A stretch of 64,000 nucleotides of DNA, from assembly GCF_016742955.1 (NCBI RefSeq), contig NZ_JABBYC010000001.1, forward strand, positions 124,001-188,000, read 5' to 3'. Both the position numbers and the translations under genes were made by a program. Source of the stretch: Myceligenerans indicum. GTDB taxonomy: Bacteria > Actinomycetota > Actinomycetes > Actinomycetales > Cellulomonadaceae. Under the pieces are notes generated by a model. The model was not told the origin of the DNA. It was given only the letters and a program-made list of their open reading frames with translations, and searched no databases. The stretch's first letter is position 1. Each line of letters opens with the position of its first letter. Positions 54,325 to 63,400 of the stretch are shown here, one piece after another.

Positions 54325-54377
54325 AGCAAAAAAAGTTGGAAAAAAAGTTGGAGTCCGTGCGGCGCGCGGCATAGTGT
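54325..54377 (+). promoter_or_regulatory. whiB7 promoter with AT-rich WhiB7-binding tract
   Basis: A run of A with GTTGGA repeats (54325-54347) abuts the -35 TTGGAG (54348-54353); the -10 TAGTGT is at 54372-54377, 18 bases later. WhiB7 is known to bind an AT-rich site just upstream of -35 through its AT-hook, so the gene is predicted to be autoregulated. Transcription should start near 54384. Confidence 0.8.
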
Positions 54378-54452
54378 GCACGTGTCCTTGAAAGAGAGCG
54401 GGCGGAGCCGAGAGGCCGAGCCCCGAGTGCGCGAGGAGGTGGGAAAAGTCTG

Positions 54453-54644
54453 ATGGAGATCATGAAGCAGATCCAGGTGTGGACGGAGTCGCTGTGTGGC
54501 ACAGGTGTGCCTGCATACGCGAACCGGCCCATCTCTGCGCGCGCGGATATCTCTGTCCACACGCCGCGTCTCCGCGGCGAAGGCGGAAGCTTCCCGAACG
54601 CCACCCTCGCCCCCGACTCCGTTCCAGGAGTGCATCCGGTCTAG
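54453..54644 (+). CDS. Upstream open reading frame in the whiB7 leader
   Basis: 63-codon frame (MEIMKQIQVWTESL...) with a strong GGAGGTGGG Shine-Dalgarno. Its TAG stop (54642-54644) lies inside the hairpin CCGGTCT-AGAC-AGACCGG (54636-54653), just before a terminator. In WhiB7/WblC relatives, translation of such a leader ORF, or stalling on it, controls readthrough into the regulator gene. The peptide itself has no recognised family. Confidence 0.7.
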   Translation: MEIMKQIQVWTESLCGTGVPAYANRPISARADISVHTPRLRGEGGSFPNATLAPDSVPGVHPV

Positions 54645-54660
54645 ACAGACCGGCGCATCC

Positions 54661-54701
54661 AGGCCGCGGAGTCCACACGGGACCCGCGGCCTGAGGCTTT
54701 T
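54661..54701 (+). terminator. Attenuator in the whiB7 leader
   Basis: AGGCCGCGG, a one-base bulge and GTCC pair with GGAC and CCGCGGCCT, followed by TTTT (54698-54701). It can compete with other pairings in the leader, such as CCGGCCT at 54713. The leader between 54261 and 54811 has no other gene than the upstream ORF. Confidence 0.75.
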
Positions 54702-54811
54702 CCAGGCAGATTCCGGCCTTACCAGGCCGGCTGGAGAGCCACCAGACCTGGGTCCTGCATCACCCGACGTTCACCGACGACGTTCACGTAACAGGATCTC
54801 AGGAGACAACC

Positions 54812-55201
54812 GTGCGCCTCACTGCGCTCCTCGACACCCTCCCCCAGGGCGGATCCGGCCCCTGGAACCCTTCGACCGGCGATTCCGTCACCGCTGCCAC
54901 GAGCAGCGTTGACTCCCGCGAGTTCAACCGGATCATGGACTCGCTCCTGCCGTGCCGCACCAACGACCCCGAGCTCTGGTTCGCCGAGCACTCCACCGAG
55001 GTGGAGCGAGCCAAGACGCTGTGCCACGAGTGCCCGCTGCGTGACGGCTGCCTCGCCGGCGCCCTCGAGCGGCGTGAGCCGTGGGGCGTCTGGGGCGGCG
55101 AAGTCTTCGTCGACGGCGCCGTCGTCGCGCGCAAGCGTGGCCGTGGCCGGCCCCGGAAGTCGGAGACCGCCGCCGGCGCGGGGGCTCCGGCGGCCGCGTG
55201 A
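54812..55201 (+). CDS. whiB7: WhiB7 transcriptional regulator
   Basis: 129-residue 4Fe-4S regulator of intrinsic antibiotic resistance. The four Cys are in LLPCRTND, TLCHECPLRDGC; the specificity motif EPWGVWGGE and the C-terminal AT-hook RGRGRPRK identify WhiB7 rather than another Wbl. The GTG at 54812 follows AGGAGA 6 bases earlier. It binds with the primary sigma factor. Known to be induced by ribosome-targeting drugs; the leader ORF is consistent. Confidence 0.95.
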   Translation: MRLTALLDTLPQGGSGPWNPSTGDSVTAATSSVDSREFNRIMDSLLPCRTNDPELWFAEHSTEVERAKTLCHECPLRDGCLAGALERREPWGVWGGEVFVDGAVVARKRGRGRPRKSETAAGAGAPAAA

Positions 55202-55209
55202 CCGCGGCG

Positions 55210-56280
55210 TCAGGGGGCGAGGGCGACACACCCGCACCGCGGGTGCGGATCGACCTTCCGGACGCGGGGCATGCAGTCCGGGAGCGCGATCTCCACGCAG
55301 GTACCGACGGCCGTCGGCCGGTGCCCGTCCAGCTGGGCGAGCACCTGGCCGGCGGCCGTCGCCGCTGCCTGGGCCGTGAGCAGGGATTCATGCAGCTGCT
55401 CCGGCCCCTGCCGTAGCTGCGCCGCGATCAGGTGCCAGTCCCGGTCCTGATCGGCACGCTCCGCGTCCAGGCAGGCGACGCAGGCGCTGCGCCCGGGCAG
55501 CACCAGGGGCCCCACCGCGACATCGGCCTCACGTGCCACCACCGACAGGTGCGGGACGGCTTCGTTCATCAGCCGGGCGAAGCGGGCGGGCAGGGCCGCG
55601 CGGGACTCGACGACCACCGCGACATCGGGTGCGGCGTCACCGTTCACCTGTACCCCGACCGCTGCCGGTGAGGCGGTCAGCACGGCCGCGAGGGCCACGT
55701 CCCGGGGCGTGCCCACGTCGCTCTCGGTGTGTGCGCACGACCCGATGTCGGTGGTCTGCACCGGCCGAGGGTCGTGCAGGACGAGACGGCCTACTCCCGC
55801 CGAGGCCAGCAGCAGCGCGATCGCGGCGCCGATGCGCCCGAGCCCGGCCAGCGCCACCGTCGCGGACGCCCGGGCGGCGAGGGTCGACAGCCCCGCGCCG
55901 TCGGCCCGCAGGGTGCCGAGGGTCCGGGCGTCGGCCGTGCCGTCCCCAGGGGCGGTCACGCCCCGGACCGCGGGCGGCGGTGGCAGGAGCATCCCGGCCC
56001 TGGCCAGGACCGTCAGGATGAGCGTCCGGCGGTGGGGCCGCACGCCCCGGCACGCCGCGGACTGCTCGGGCGTCACGTGGCGGCGATCGGCGAGGTCCCG
56101 CAGCCACGACGCCTCGGCCTCGGTGAGCCCGTCGAGCACGAGCGCCCAGCGCGGGTCGGTGCCGCACTGCACGGAACCTCCCGAACGCATCAGCACCGGT
56201 GTCCCGGGGCGAAGGCGGAGCGTGCCGCCCGGCGTCGCGGCCCGCGTCTGTGGCGGGTGGCCCGTCCTGGGGCTGTCCAT
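55210..56280 (-). CDS. ThiF-family E1-like protein (TOMM-type leader-binding/cyclodehydratase partner-like)
   Basis: 356 residues. An N-terminal ~130-residue winged or leader-recognition-like region is followed by a Rossmann domain (VALAGLGRIGAAIALLL) as in ThiF/MoeB/E1 enzymes. Cys pairs (CVACLDAE and PRCGCV) fit the structural zinc of this family. An azole-cyclodehydratase-like partner or precursor peptide is not seen, so it is probably not a bacteriocin gene here. Starts at the ATG 56280; convergent with whiB7, stops 8 bases apart. Confidence 0.75.
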   Translation of the reverse strand: MDSPRTGHPPQTRAATPGGTLRLRPGTPVLMRSGGSVQCGTDPRWALVLDGLTEAEASWLRDLADRRHVTPEQSAACRGVRPHRRTLILTVLARAGMLLPPPPAVRGVTAPGDGTADARTLGTLRADGAGLSTLAARASATVALAGLGRIGAAIALLLASAGVGRLVLHDPRPVQTTDIGSCAHTESDVGTPRDVALAAVLTASPAAVGVQVNGDAAPDVAVVVESRAALPARFARLMNEAVPHLSVVAREADVAVGPLVLPGRSACVACLDAERADQDRDWHLIAAQLRQGPEQLHESLLTAQAAATAAGQVLAQLDGHRPTAVGTCVEIALPDCMPRVRKVDPHPRCGCVALAP

Positions 56281-56400
56281 GGCTTTCTCCGGGGTGGTGC
56301 GGAAGGCGGTGGGCTCCACCGTGCCAGGGGGCGTGCACAGGCGCCGTCTGTCCACAGGGGCGCGACACGCCGTAGAACTTTTCCGTCGCAGGGCGTGTTC

Positions 56401-56431
56401 TTGACCTCTTGGCGCCGATAACCGCTACCGT
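56401..56431 (+). promoter_or_regulatory. Promoter of the YgjP-type gene, leaderless
   Basis: -35 TTGACC (56401-56406), 19-base spacer, -10 TACCGT (56426-56431), then 6 bases to the GTG at 56438. Confidence 0.6.
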
Positions 56432-56437
56432 CTTGGT

Positions 56438-56977
56438 GTGGCCCACGACGATCCGACGTCCGTGGAGGTGCGCCGGAGCCGACGTCGTACCGCCACGGTG
56501 AGCGCGTATCGCGACGGTGAACGAACCATCGTCGCTATTCCGGCGCGCTTCTCGCGGGCGCAGGAGCGGGAATGGGTGGCCAAGATGCTCGCCCGGCTCG
56601 AGGACAAGGAACGCCGTCGCAAGCCGTCCGACGTCGAGCTGTTCGCCCGGGCCGAGTCCCTGTCCCTGAAGTACCTCGGGGGGCGGGCCAAGCCGTCGAG
56701 CGTGCGGTGGGCGTCGAACCAGGGGCGGCGCTGGGGTTCGTGCACGCTTCTGGACGGCTCCATCCGGATCTCCACGCGCGTGCAGGGCATGCCGGGCTGG
56801 GTGCTCGACTACGTGCTGCTCCACGAGCTCGCCCATCTGCTGCACGCGGGTCACGGCCCGACGTTCTGGAAGATCCTCGAGGCGTACCCCAGGACGGAGC
56901 GCGCCCGCGGGTTCCTGGAGGGCGCGTCGTTCGTCCAGGACGACGCCGGGTCCCCCACCTCGGACGAGGAGGACTGA
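56438..56977 (+). CDS. YgjP/DUF45-type M48-like metallopeptidase
   Basis: 179 residues. The zinc site LLHELAHLLHAGHGP is a HELAH plus third His; WGSCT and the following motif are the YgjP/WLM signature. Proteins of this family are putative metallopeptidases with no defined substrate. The tail is acidic. The GTG at 56438 has a leaderless promoter; the next gene begins 161 bases later. Confidence 0.9.
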   Translation: MAHDDPTSVEVRRSRRRTATVSAYRDGERTIVAIPARFSRAQEREWVAKMLARLEDKERRRKPSDVELFARAESLSLKYLGGRAKPSSVRWASNQGRRWGSCTLLDGSIRISTRVQGMPGWVLDYVLLHELAHLLHAGHGPTFWKILEAYPRTERARGFLEGASFVQDDAGSPTSDEED

Positions 56978-57138
56978 ACGGCGACGGCGGAGGGGATGCC
57001 GCGCGGCACGTGGCCGCCCGGAGAGCGGTGGCATGAATCTGCTCACACTTGCTGCATCTCGCGTGGCGGAGGGCCACGATGAGAACAGGAGGCCGTCACA
57101 CCCAGGTCGGCGGGCCGCACCGGATCATGGAGGATCTC

Positions 57139-57561
57139 ATGTCGCAATGGACGTCATCGGACCCGATCACGACGCTCGGGGACGAGGAGAGCTGGGACCT
57201 GCTGTCGATGATCCCGATCGGCCGCCTGGCCACGGCGGTCGCCGGGGAGGCCGACATCTTCCCGGTCAACTTCGCGGTGGCCGATCGTGAGATCTACATC
57301 AACACCACGCCGGGCAGCAAGCTCGTGGAAGCCGTGGTCAATCCGAAGGTGGCCTTCGAGGTCGACCAGTGGGGTCCGGACTTCGCCTACTCCGTGGTGG
57401 TCAAGGGCACGGTGAAGATCCTGGAGACGGAGGCGGAACTGACCGTCGCCGAGGGGACCGGACTCGTGACCTACACCGCGACGGACAAGACGGAGTGGCT
57501 CCGGCTCACCCCGACCAGTGTCTCGGGCCGCCGGTTCACCCGCGCCGAGCGCGACGACTGA
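57139..57561 (+). CDS. Pyridoxamine 5'-phosphate oxidase-like flavin-binding protein
   Basis: 140 residues: split-barrel fold with LSMIPIGRLATAVAGEADIF, FPVNFAVADREIYI and KVAFEVDQWGPDFAYSVVV. Related proteins bind FMN or F420 and reduce small molecules; no specific substrate can be given. The ATG at 57139 follows GGAGGA; an upstream start at 57127 (MEDL) is less likely. The last codons lie in an 18-bp tandem repeat. Confidence 0.88.
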   Translation: MSQWTSSDPITTLGDEESWDLLSMIPIGRLATAVAGEADIFPVNFAVADREIYINTTPGSKLVEAVVNPKVAFEVDQWGPDFAYSVVVKGTVKILETEAELTVAEGTGLVTYTATDKTEWLRLTPTSVSGRRFTRAERDD

Positions 57562-57597
57562 GCCGAGCGCGACCACTGAGCCGAGCGCGACCGGGCC
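57544..57597 (+). repeat. 18-bp tandem repeat spanning a stop codon, 3 units
   Basis: GCCGAGCGCGACGACTGA, GCCGAGCGCGACCACTGA and a diverged third copy. The first unit encodes the gene's last codons and its stop. Confidence 0.93.
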
Positions 57598-57621
57598 GCG
57601 CCGGCCCGGCACGCCCCGGCG

Positions 57622-59010
57622 TCAGCTCTCGTCGGTCTGGTCGCCGAGGATCTCCCGCAGGGCGGCGTCGACGTCGGCGTGCTCCTCGGCCGCGGAGGCG
57701 CGGCGGGCCGGGTAGCCGGCCGGGTCGTCCAGGTCGCTCGTGACGGGCAGCAGGTCGGGGTGGTCCCAGACGCTGTCCCGGGCGGCCTGGCCGCCGTCGT
57801 CGGCGAGGACCGTGAAGAGCCTGGCCGCGTCGCGGGAGCGGCGGGGCCGGAGCTCCAGCCCGACGAGCGTGGCGAACGTGTGCTCGGCGGGGCCGCCCGC
57901 GGCACGGCGGCGTCGGATCATCTCGCGCAGCGCGATCGAGTGCGGCAGGTGGGGAAGCGCGGCCGCGGCCGCCACCTCGTCGACCCAGCCCTCCACGAGG
58001 GCGAGCGTGGTCTCCAGCCGGAGCAGCACGGCCTTCTGCTCGTCCGTGTTCTGCAGCCCGAACACGCCACCGGAGAGCGCGCCGCGCAGGGCGTCCGGGT
58101 TGGACATGTCGATGTCGCGGACCTGGGACTCGAGCACGTCGAGGTCGATGGTGATGCCGCGCGCGTACTGCTCCACGATCCCCAGCAGATGCCCGCGCAG
58201 CCAGGTGACGTGCGTGAACAGGCGGGTGTGGGCGGCCTCGCGGAGCGCGAGGAAGAGCCGGACCTCGTCCAGCGGGGCGTCGAGGCCCTCGGCGAACTCG
58301 TCGACGTTGGTCGGCAGCAGCACGGTGTGCGCGTCGTCGAGCAGGGGAAGACCGATGTCGGTGGCGCCGAAGACCTCCCGGGAGAGCGTCCCGGCGGCCT
58401 GCCCCACCTGCATGCCGAAGACGGCGGAGCCGAGCCGGCGCATCATCTGCGCGGGGTCCATGCCGAGTCCGGCCAGCGCGCCCGTGGGCATGCCGGGCAT
58501 GGCGACGCCGTCGTCGACGCCCTCCGGGAGCTGGTCCGCGAGCACGGTGGCGAGAGCCTCCGCGACCGACGCCGCGACAGGGGCCGCCAGCCGGTTCCAG
58601 GCCGGCAACGTCGCCTCGACCCATTCGGAGCGGGACCACGCGCGAGGCGTCCCGAGGGACGGCGGGAGGTCGGTGACAGCGTCGAGCCAGAGCTCGGCGA
58701 CGGACAGCGCGTCGGTGGCGGCCTTGGCCTGGCCGCCGGTGAGGGACGGGTCGCCGCCGGCGACGGCGACCTGACGGGCGACGTCGTGCGCGACGTCGGA
58801 GTTGACCGGCCCGCTGCCGGGCTCCGCCAGCATCCGCTGCACCTGGGACAGGGCGAACTGCATCACGGCGGGGTCCTGGGCACCGGACATGGTCGACGGG
58901 TCGAAACCGCGCGCACGCATCTCGGCGAGCACCTCGTCGGCACCGTCACCGAGCATGGAACGGAGCATCTCCTCCCACGGCTGGTCGCCGTGGCTGGGGT
59001 TCTCGGTCAT
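57622..59010 (-). CDS. Zinc-dependent metalloprotease, DUF2342 family
   Basis: 462 residues. The zinc motif is FLALREAAHTRLFTHV, an atypical EAAHxR site of the DUF2342 family. The N-terminal ~80 residues are helical (PWEEMLRSMLGDGADEVL ...). Corresponds to Rv3195 by position. The ATG at 59010 follows GAGGAG. Function unknown. Confidence 0.88.
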   Translation of the reverse strand: MTENPSHGDQPWEEMLRSMLGDGADEVLAEMRARGFDPSTMSGAQDPAVMQFALSQVQRMLAEPGSGPVNSDVAHDVARQVAVAGGDPSLTGGQAKAATDALSVAELWLDAVTDLPPSLGTPRAWSRSEWVEATLPAWNRLAAPVAASVAEALATVLADQLPEGVDDGVAMPGMPTGALAGLGMDPAQMMRRLGSAVFGMQVGQAAGTLSREVFGATDIGLPLLDDAHTVLLPTNVDEFAEGLDAPLDEVRLFLALREAAHTRLFTHVTWLRGHLLGIVEQYARGITIDLDVLESQVRDIDMSNPDALRGALSGGVFGLQNTDEQKAVLLRLETTLALVEGWVDEVAAAAALPHLPHSIALREMIRRRRAAGGPAEHTFATLVGLELRPRRSRDAARLFTVLADDGGQAARDSVWDHPDLLPVTSDLDDPAGYPARRASAAEEHADVDAALREILGDQTDES

Positions 59011-59187
59011 GTCGCTCCTCGTTCGTTCGGCGGGATGCCCACAGGCCTCCCTGGGGCCGCTGGGGACAGCCTCCTGGCCACCGTATCCACGTGTGAGGAA
59101 CTCCGGGGACCACAGCGCGGGTTCCCGACTTCGCTCTGGGCGCACAAGCGCGCACACGAGGCGGGCTCGCAGGGATCCTCCAGCCAC

Positions 59188-60402
59188 ATGAGGGATGATG
59201 AGGCGGTGACGTCGAGCCATCTCGAGAACCCCATGCCGTCAGGCCGGGCCTTCGCGTCCGGTGCCGGACCGACCGCTTCCCCCGATGGTGGTGCCGCGGG
59301 CGAGGAGAGCGACCAGCTCCCCGCAGAACGGCTGGACGCGCCACCGGTCACGCGCCGGACGGTCACGCTGGGCATCACCCTGTTGCTCACCGCGGTGCTG
59401 GCGGCCGTTGCCCTGGTGCTGCCCGCGCCCTACGCGGTACGTGCCCCCGGCCCCACCGAGAACACGCTGGGGGAGCAGGGCGACACGCCGCTCATCGAGA
59501 TCGCCGGCGCGAAGACGTACGAGTCGACGGGGGAGCTGCGGCTCACCACGGTCTCGGTCGCGGGCGGGCCGGGATATCCCGTGACCGCCGGGCAGGTCGT
59601 GGAGGCCTGGCTGGACCCCACCCGTTCGGTGGTGCCGGTCGAGTCGGTCTTTCCCGAGGCGACCAGTGCCGAGGAGCAGCAGCAGGCGAGCCAGGCGGAG
59701 ATGGTCAGCTCGCAGGAGTCGGCCACCGCCGCCGCGCTCACCGAGCTCGGCATGGACGTGCCGGCCACGCTCACCGTCGCGGGAGCCGAGTCCGGGACGG
59801 GCGCGGACGGCGTCGTGCAGGAGGGCGACGTCGTCGTGTCCTTCCAGGGGCAGCCGGTGACGACGTACGCCCAGCTCATCGACGGCCTGGCGGAGACAGA
59901 GCCGGGGTCCGACGTCGTTCTCGGCGTCCGGCGTGACGGCGCCACGCGGGACCTGACGATCACCACGGGCGGCGTCGAGGGCGCCGACCGCGCCGTGATG
60001 GGGGTGTACATCGACCCCGAGTACGACTTCCCGGTCGACGTCTCGATCCAGATCGAGGACATCGGCGGTCCCAGTGCGGGGACGATGTTCGCGCTCGGCA
60101 TCATCGACAAGCTCACCCCCGAGGACGAGGCGAACGGAAAGGTCATCGCGGGTACGGGGACGATGAGCCCGGAGGGTCTCGTCGGCCCGATCGGCGGCAT
60201 CGAGCAGAAGCTGTACGGGGCGCGGCGCGACGGCGCCACCTGGTTCCTCGCGCCCGCCGCGAACTGCCCCGAGGTGGTGGGCAACGTGCCCGACGGCCTC
60301 CACGTGGTCCGCATCGGCACGCTGGCCGACGCCCGCCAGGCGGTGGAGGCGATCGGGTCCGGTGAGGGAGCGAGCCTCGATACCTGCTCGGCGTCGTCCT
60401 AG
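59188..60402 (+). CDS. PDZ-domain Lon-like (S16) membrane protease
   Basis: 404 residues (ATG at 59188; GTG at 59206 and ATG at 59233 are alternatives). One N-terminal membrane helix (GITLLLTAVLAAVALVLPAP), then a PDZ domain (VVQEGDVVVSFQGQPVTTYA) and a Lon-like catalytic domain with Ser in GGPSAGTMFALG and Lys in IGGIEQK, the Ser-Lys dyad. The active domain faces outside. Corresponds to Rv3194c. Divergent from the zinc metalloprotease gene. Confidence 0.9.
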   Translation: MRDDEAVTSSHLENPMPSGRAFASGAGPTASPDGGAAGEESDQLPAERLDAPPVTRRTVTLGITLLLTAVLAAVALVLPAPYAVRAPGPTENTLGEQGDTPLIEIAGAKTYESTGELRLTTVSVAGGPGYPVTAGQVVEAWLDPTRSVVPVESVFPEATSAEEQQQASQAEMVSSQESATAAALTELGMDVPATLTVAGAESGTGADGVVQEGDVVVSFQGQPVTTYAQLIDGLAETEPGSDVVLGVRRDGATRDLTITTGGVEGADRAVMGVYIDPEYDFPVDVSIQIEDIGGPSAGTMFALGIIDKLTPEDEANGKVIAGTGTMSPEGLVGPIGGIEQKLYGARRDGATWFLAPAANCPEVVGNVPDGLHVVRIGTLADARQAVEAIGSGEGASLDTCSASS

Positions 60403-60484
60403 ATGTGGGAACCTTGTGATCGTCCCGCCCGTTGCCCCTGGGTAGGTAATGACAGTCCGACGAGAGCAGTGAGGTAACAACGCC

Positions 60485-63400
60485 GTGTCCTTCGCCGTAC
60501 CGCGTCCCCGGCAGGGTGGCGCTCCCCCTGCTCGCCGACGGAGTCCGCTCGGGGTGGCGATCGTCGCGGTCGCCGTCGTGGTGGTCGCGCTCCTGCTGCT
60601 CGCCCAGTTCTGGACCGAGATCCTGTGGTTCCGTCAGATCGGCTTCTCCCAGGTGATCTGGACCGAGTGGATCACCCGCGGCCTGCTCTTCGTCGTGGGC
60701 TTCCTGGTCATGGGCGGCGCCGTCTTCGCGTCGTTCGCCGTCGCCTACCGGTCGCGCCCCATGTATGTGCCCAGCGCCGAGCAGGCCACGCTGGAGCAGT
60801 ACCGTGAGGCGATCGAGCCGCTGCGCAAGGTCGTGACGTACGCCGCCCCCGTGCTGGTCGGGTTCTTCGCCGGGATCGCCGCGTCGGCCCAGTGGCAGAC
60901 GGTGCTGCTGGCCATGAACTCCCAGACCTTCGGCGAGACCGACCCGCAGTTCGGGCTGGACCTGTCCTTCTACGTGTTCCTGCTCCCGGCGCTGCGCAGC
61001 ATCATCGGCTTCCTCATGGCCGTGGTGATCATCTCCGGTATCGCCGGCGTGGTGACGCACTACCTGTACGGCGGCCTGCGGATCGGGCCGGCGCAGGGAA
61101 ACCTCCCGCGCACCACGAACGCCGCGCGGGTCCACCTCGCCGTCATCGGCACCGCGCTCATGCTGCTCTTCGCGGCGAACTACTGGCTGGACCGCTACTC
61201 GATCCTGAGCAGTGCCGGGGACCGCTTCGACGGCGCGTCCTACGCCGACGTGCACGCCGTGATCCCCGCCAAGGGGATCCTCGCGGTGGTGGCCCTGCTC
61301 GTCGCCGTGCTGTTCCTGGTCGCCGCGTTCCGCGGCAACTGGCAGCTCCCGGTGATCGGGGTGGGGCTCATGGTCGTGTCCGCGATCGTGATCGGCGGGA
61401 TCTACCCGGCCATCGTGCAGCGCTTCCAGGTCACTCCGAACGCGCAGGAACTGGAGCAGCCGTACATCCAGCGCAACATCGACGCCACGCTCAGCGCGTT
61501 CGACATCGAGGACGTCGAGACGCAGTCGTACAACGCGACGACCCAGGCCGAGGCCGGCGCCCTGCGCTCCGACGCCGACACCACGGCGTCGATCCGGCTG
61601 CTCGACCCGGAGATCGTGTCGCCGTCGTTCCGGCAGCTGCAGCAGAACAAGCAGTACTACAACTTCAACGACTCGCTCTCCGTGGACCGGTACGAGATCG
61701 ACGGCGAGAGCCGCGACACCGTCATCGCGGTGCGGGAGCTCAACCAGGACGGCCTGGGCAGCGACCAGCGCAACTGGGTGAACGACCACACCGTGTACAC
61801 GCACGGCTACGGCGTGGTGGCCGCCTACGGCAACCAGCTAGGCCCGGGTGGCCAGCCGGCCTTCTTCGAGGGCGGCATCCCGTCGGAGGGTGCCATCACC
61901 GATCTCGAGGGCGAGTACGAGCCGCGCATCTACTTCTCGCCGTCGACCGAGACCTACTCCGTGGTGGGCAAGCCGTCGGGCGACGACCGCGAGTCGTGGG
62001 AGCTCGACTACCCGGCCGACGACGCCGACGGCGGCGACCAGGTCAAGACGACGTTCGACGGCGACGGCGGGCCGAGCGTCGGCACGTTCGGCAACAAGCT
62101 GCTCTACGCGCTGAAGTTCGGCGAGGAGCAGCTGCTCCTCTCGGACCGCGTCACCGAGGGCTCGCAGATCCTGTACGACCGGGACCCGCAGCAGCGCGTG
62201 GCCAAGGTCGCGCCGTGGCTCACCCTCGACAACCGCGTGTACCCCGCGGTCATCGACGGGCACGTGAAGTGGGTGGTGGACGCCTACACGACGACCAACC
62301 AGTACCCGTACTCGGCCTTCACCCAGATGCAGGAGGCCACCACGGACACGCTCACCCTGCAGCAGGACGGCACTCCCGTGAACCTGCCGGCCGAGGTGAA
62401 CTACATCCGCAACTCCGTCAAGGCCACGGTCGACGCCTATGACGGCTCGGTGGACCTGTACGCCTGGGAGCCGAACGACCCGGTGCTCAAGACGTGGGAG
62501 AACGTGTTCCCCGGTTCGGTGCGGCCGCTGGACGAGATCTCCGGTGAGCTGATGAGCCACGTGCGCTACCCGGAGGACCTGTTCAAGGTGCAGCGCAAGC
62601 TGCTCACCGAGTACCACGTCACCGACGCGAGCGACTTCTTCTCGGGGAACGACTTCTGGAACAACCCTCAGGACCCCACGTCGGACGCGACGGTCGCCCC
62701 GCTGCAGCCGCCGTACTACCTCACGCTGCAGATGCCCGAGCAGTCCGAGCCGGCGTTCTCCCTGACGTCGACGTTCATCCCGGGTGGTAACACGCCCCGC
62801 CAGGTGCTGACCGGCTTCCTGGCCGCGGACGCCGACGCCGGGTCGACCACGGGCGAGAAGGCCGACGGGTACGGCACGTTGCGGCTGCTCGAGCTGCCAC
62901 GCGACACCACGGTGCCCGGGCCCGGTCAGGTGCAGAACATCTTCAACTCGGACCCGGTGGCGGGCGAGCAGCTGCGCATCCTGGAGCAGGGGCGTTCGAC
63001 GGTTCTGCTCGGCAACCAGCTCACACTGCCCGTCGGCGGTGGTCTCGTGTACGTGCAGCCCGTCTACATCCAGTCGGCCGAGGGCACGAGCATCCCGCTG
63101 CTGCACAAGGTGATGGTGGCGTTCGGTGACGAGGTCGGTTACGCCGACACGCTGACCGAGGCGCTCGACCAGGTGTTCGGGGGCGACTCCGGGGCCGTGG
63201 CGGGCGACGCCGGCGGGTCCACCGAGGGTGAGGCACCGGACGCTCCGGTCGACGGCGAGACGCCGGCCGATCAGCCCACGGACGAGCCCACCACGCAGGA
63301 ACCCTCCACGGAGCAGCCTGCGGAGCCGGGCAGCGACCTCGACGAGGCGCTGCAGCGTGCGTCCGACGCCATGCAGGCAGCTCGGCAGGCGCAGCAGGAC

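Noticed and set aside
55210-56280. Azole-peptide (TOMM) biosynthetic cluster
   Set aside because: Only a ThiF-like protein is present; no precursor, YcaO or dehydrogenase gene is nearby.
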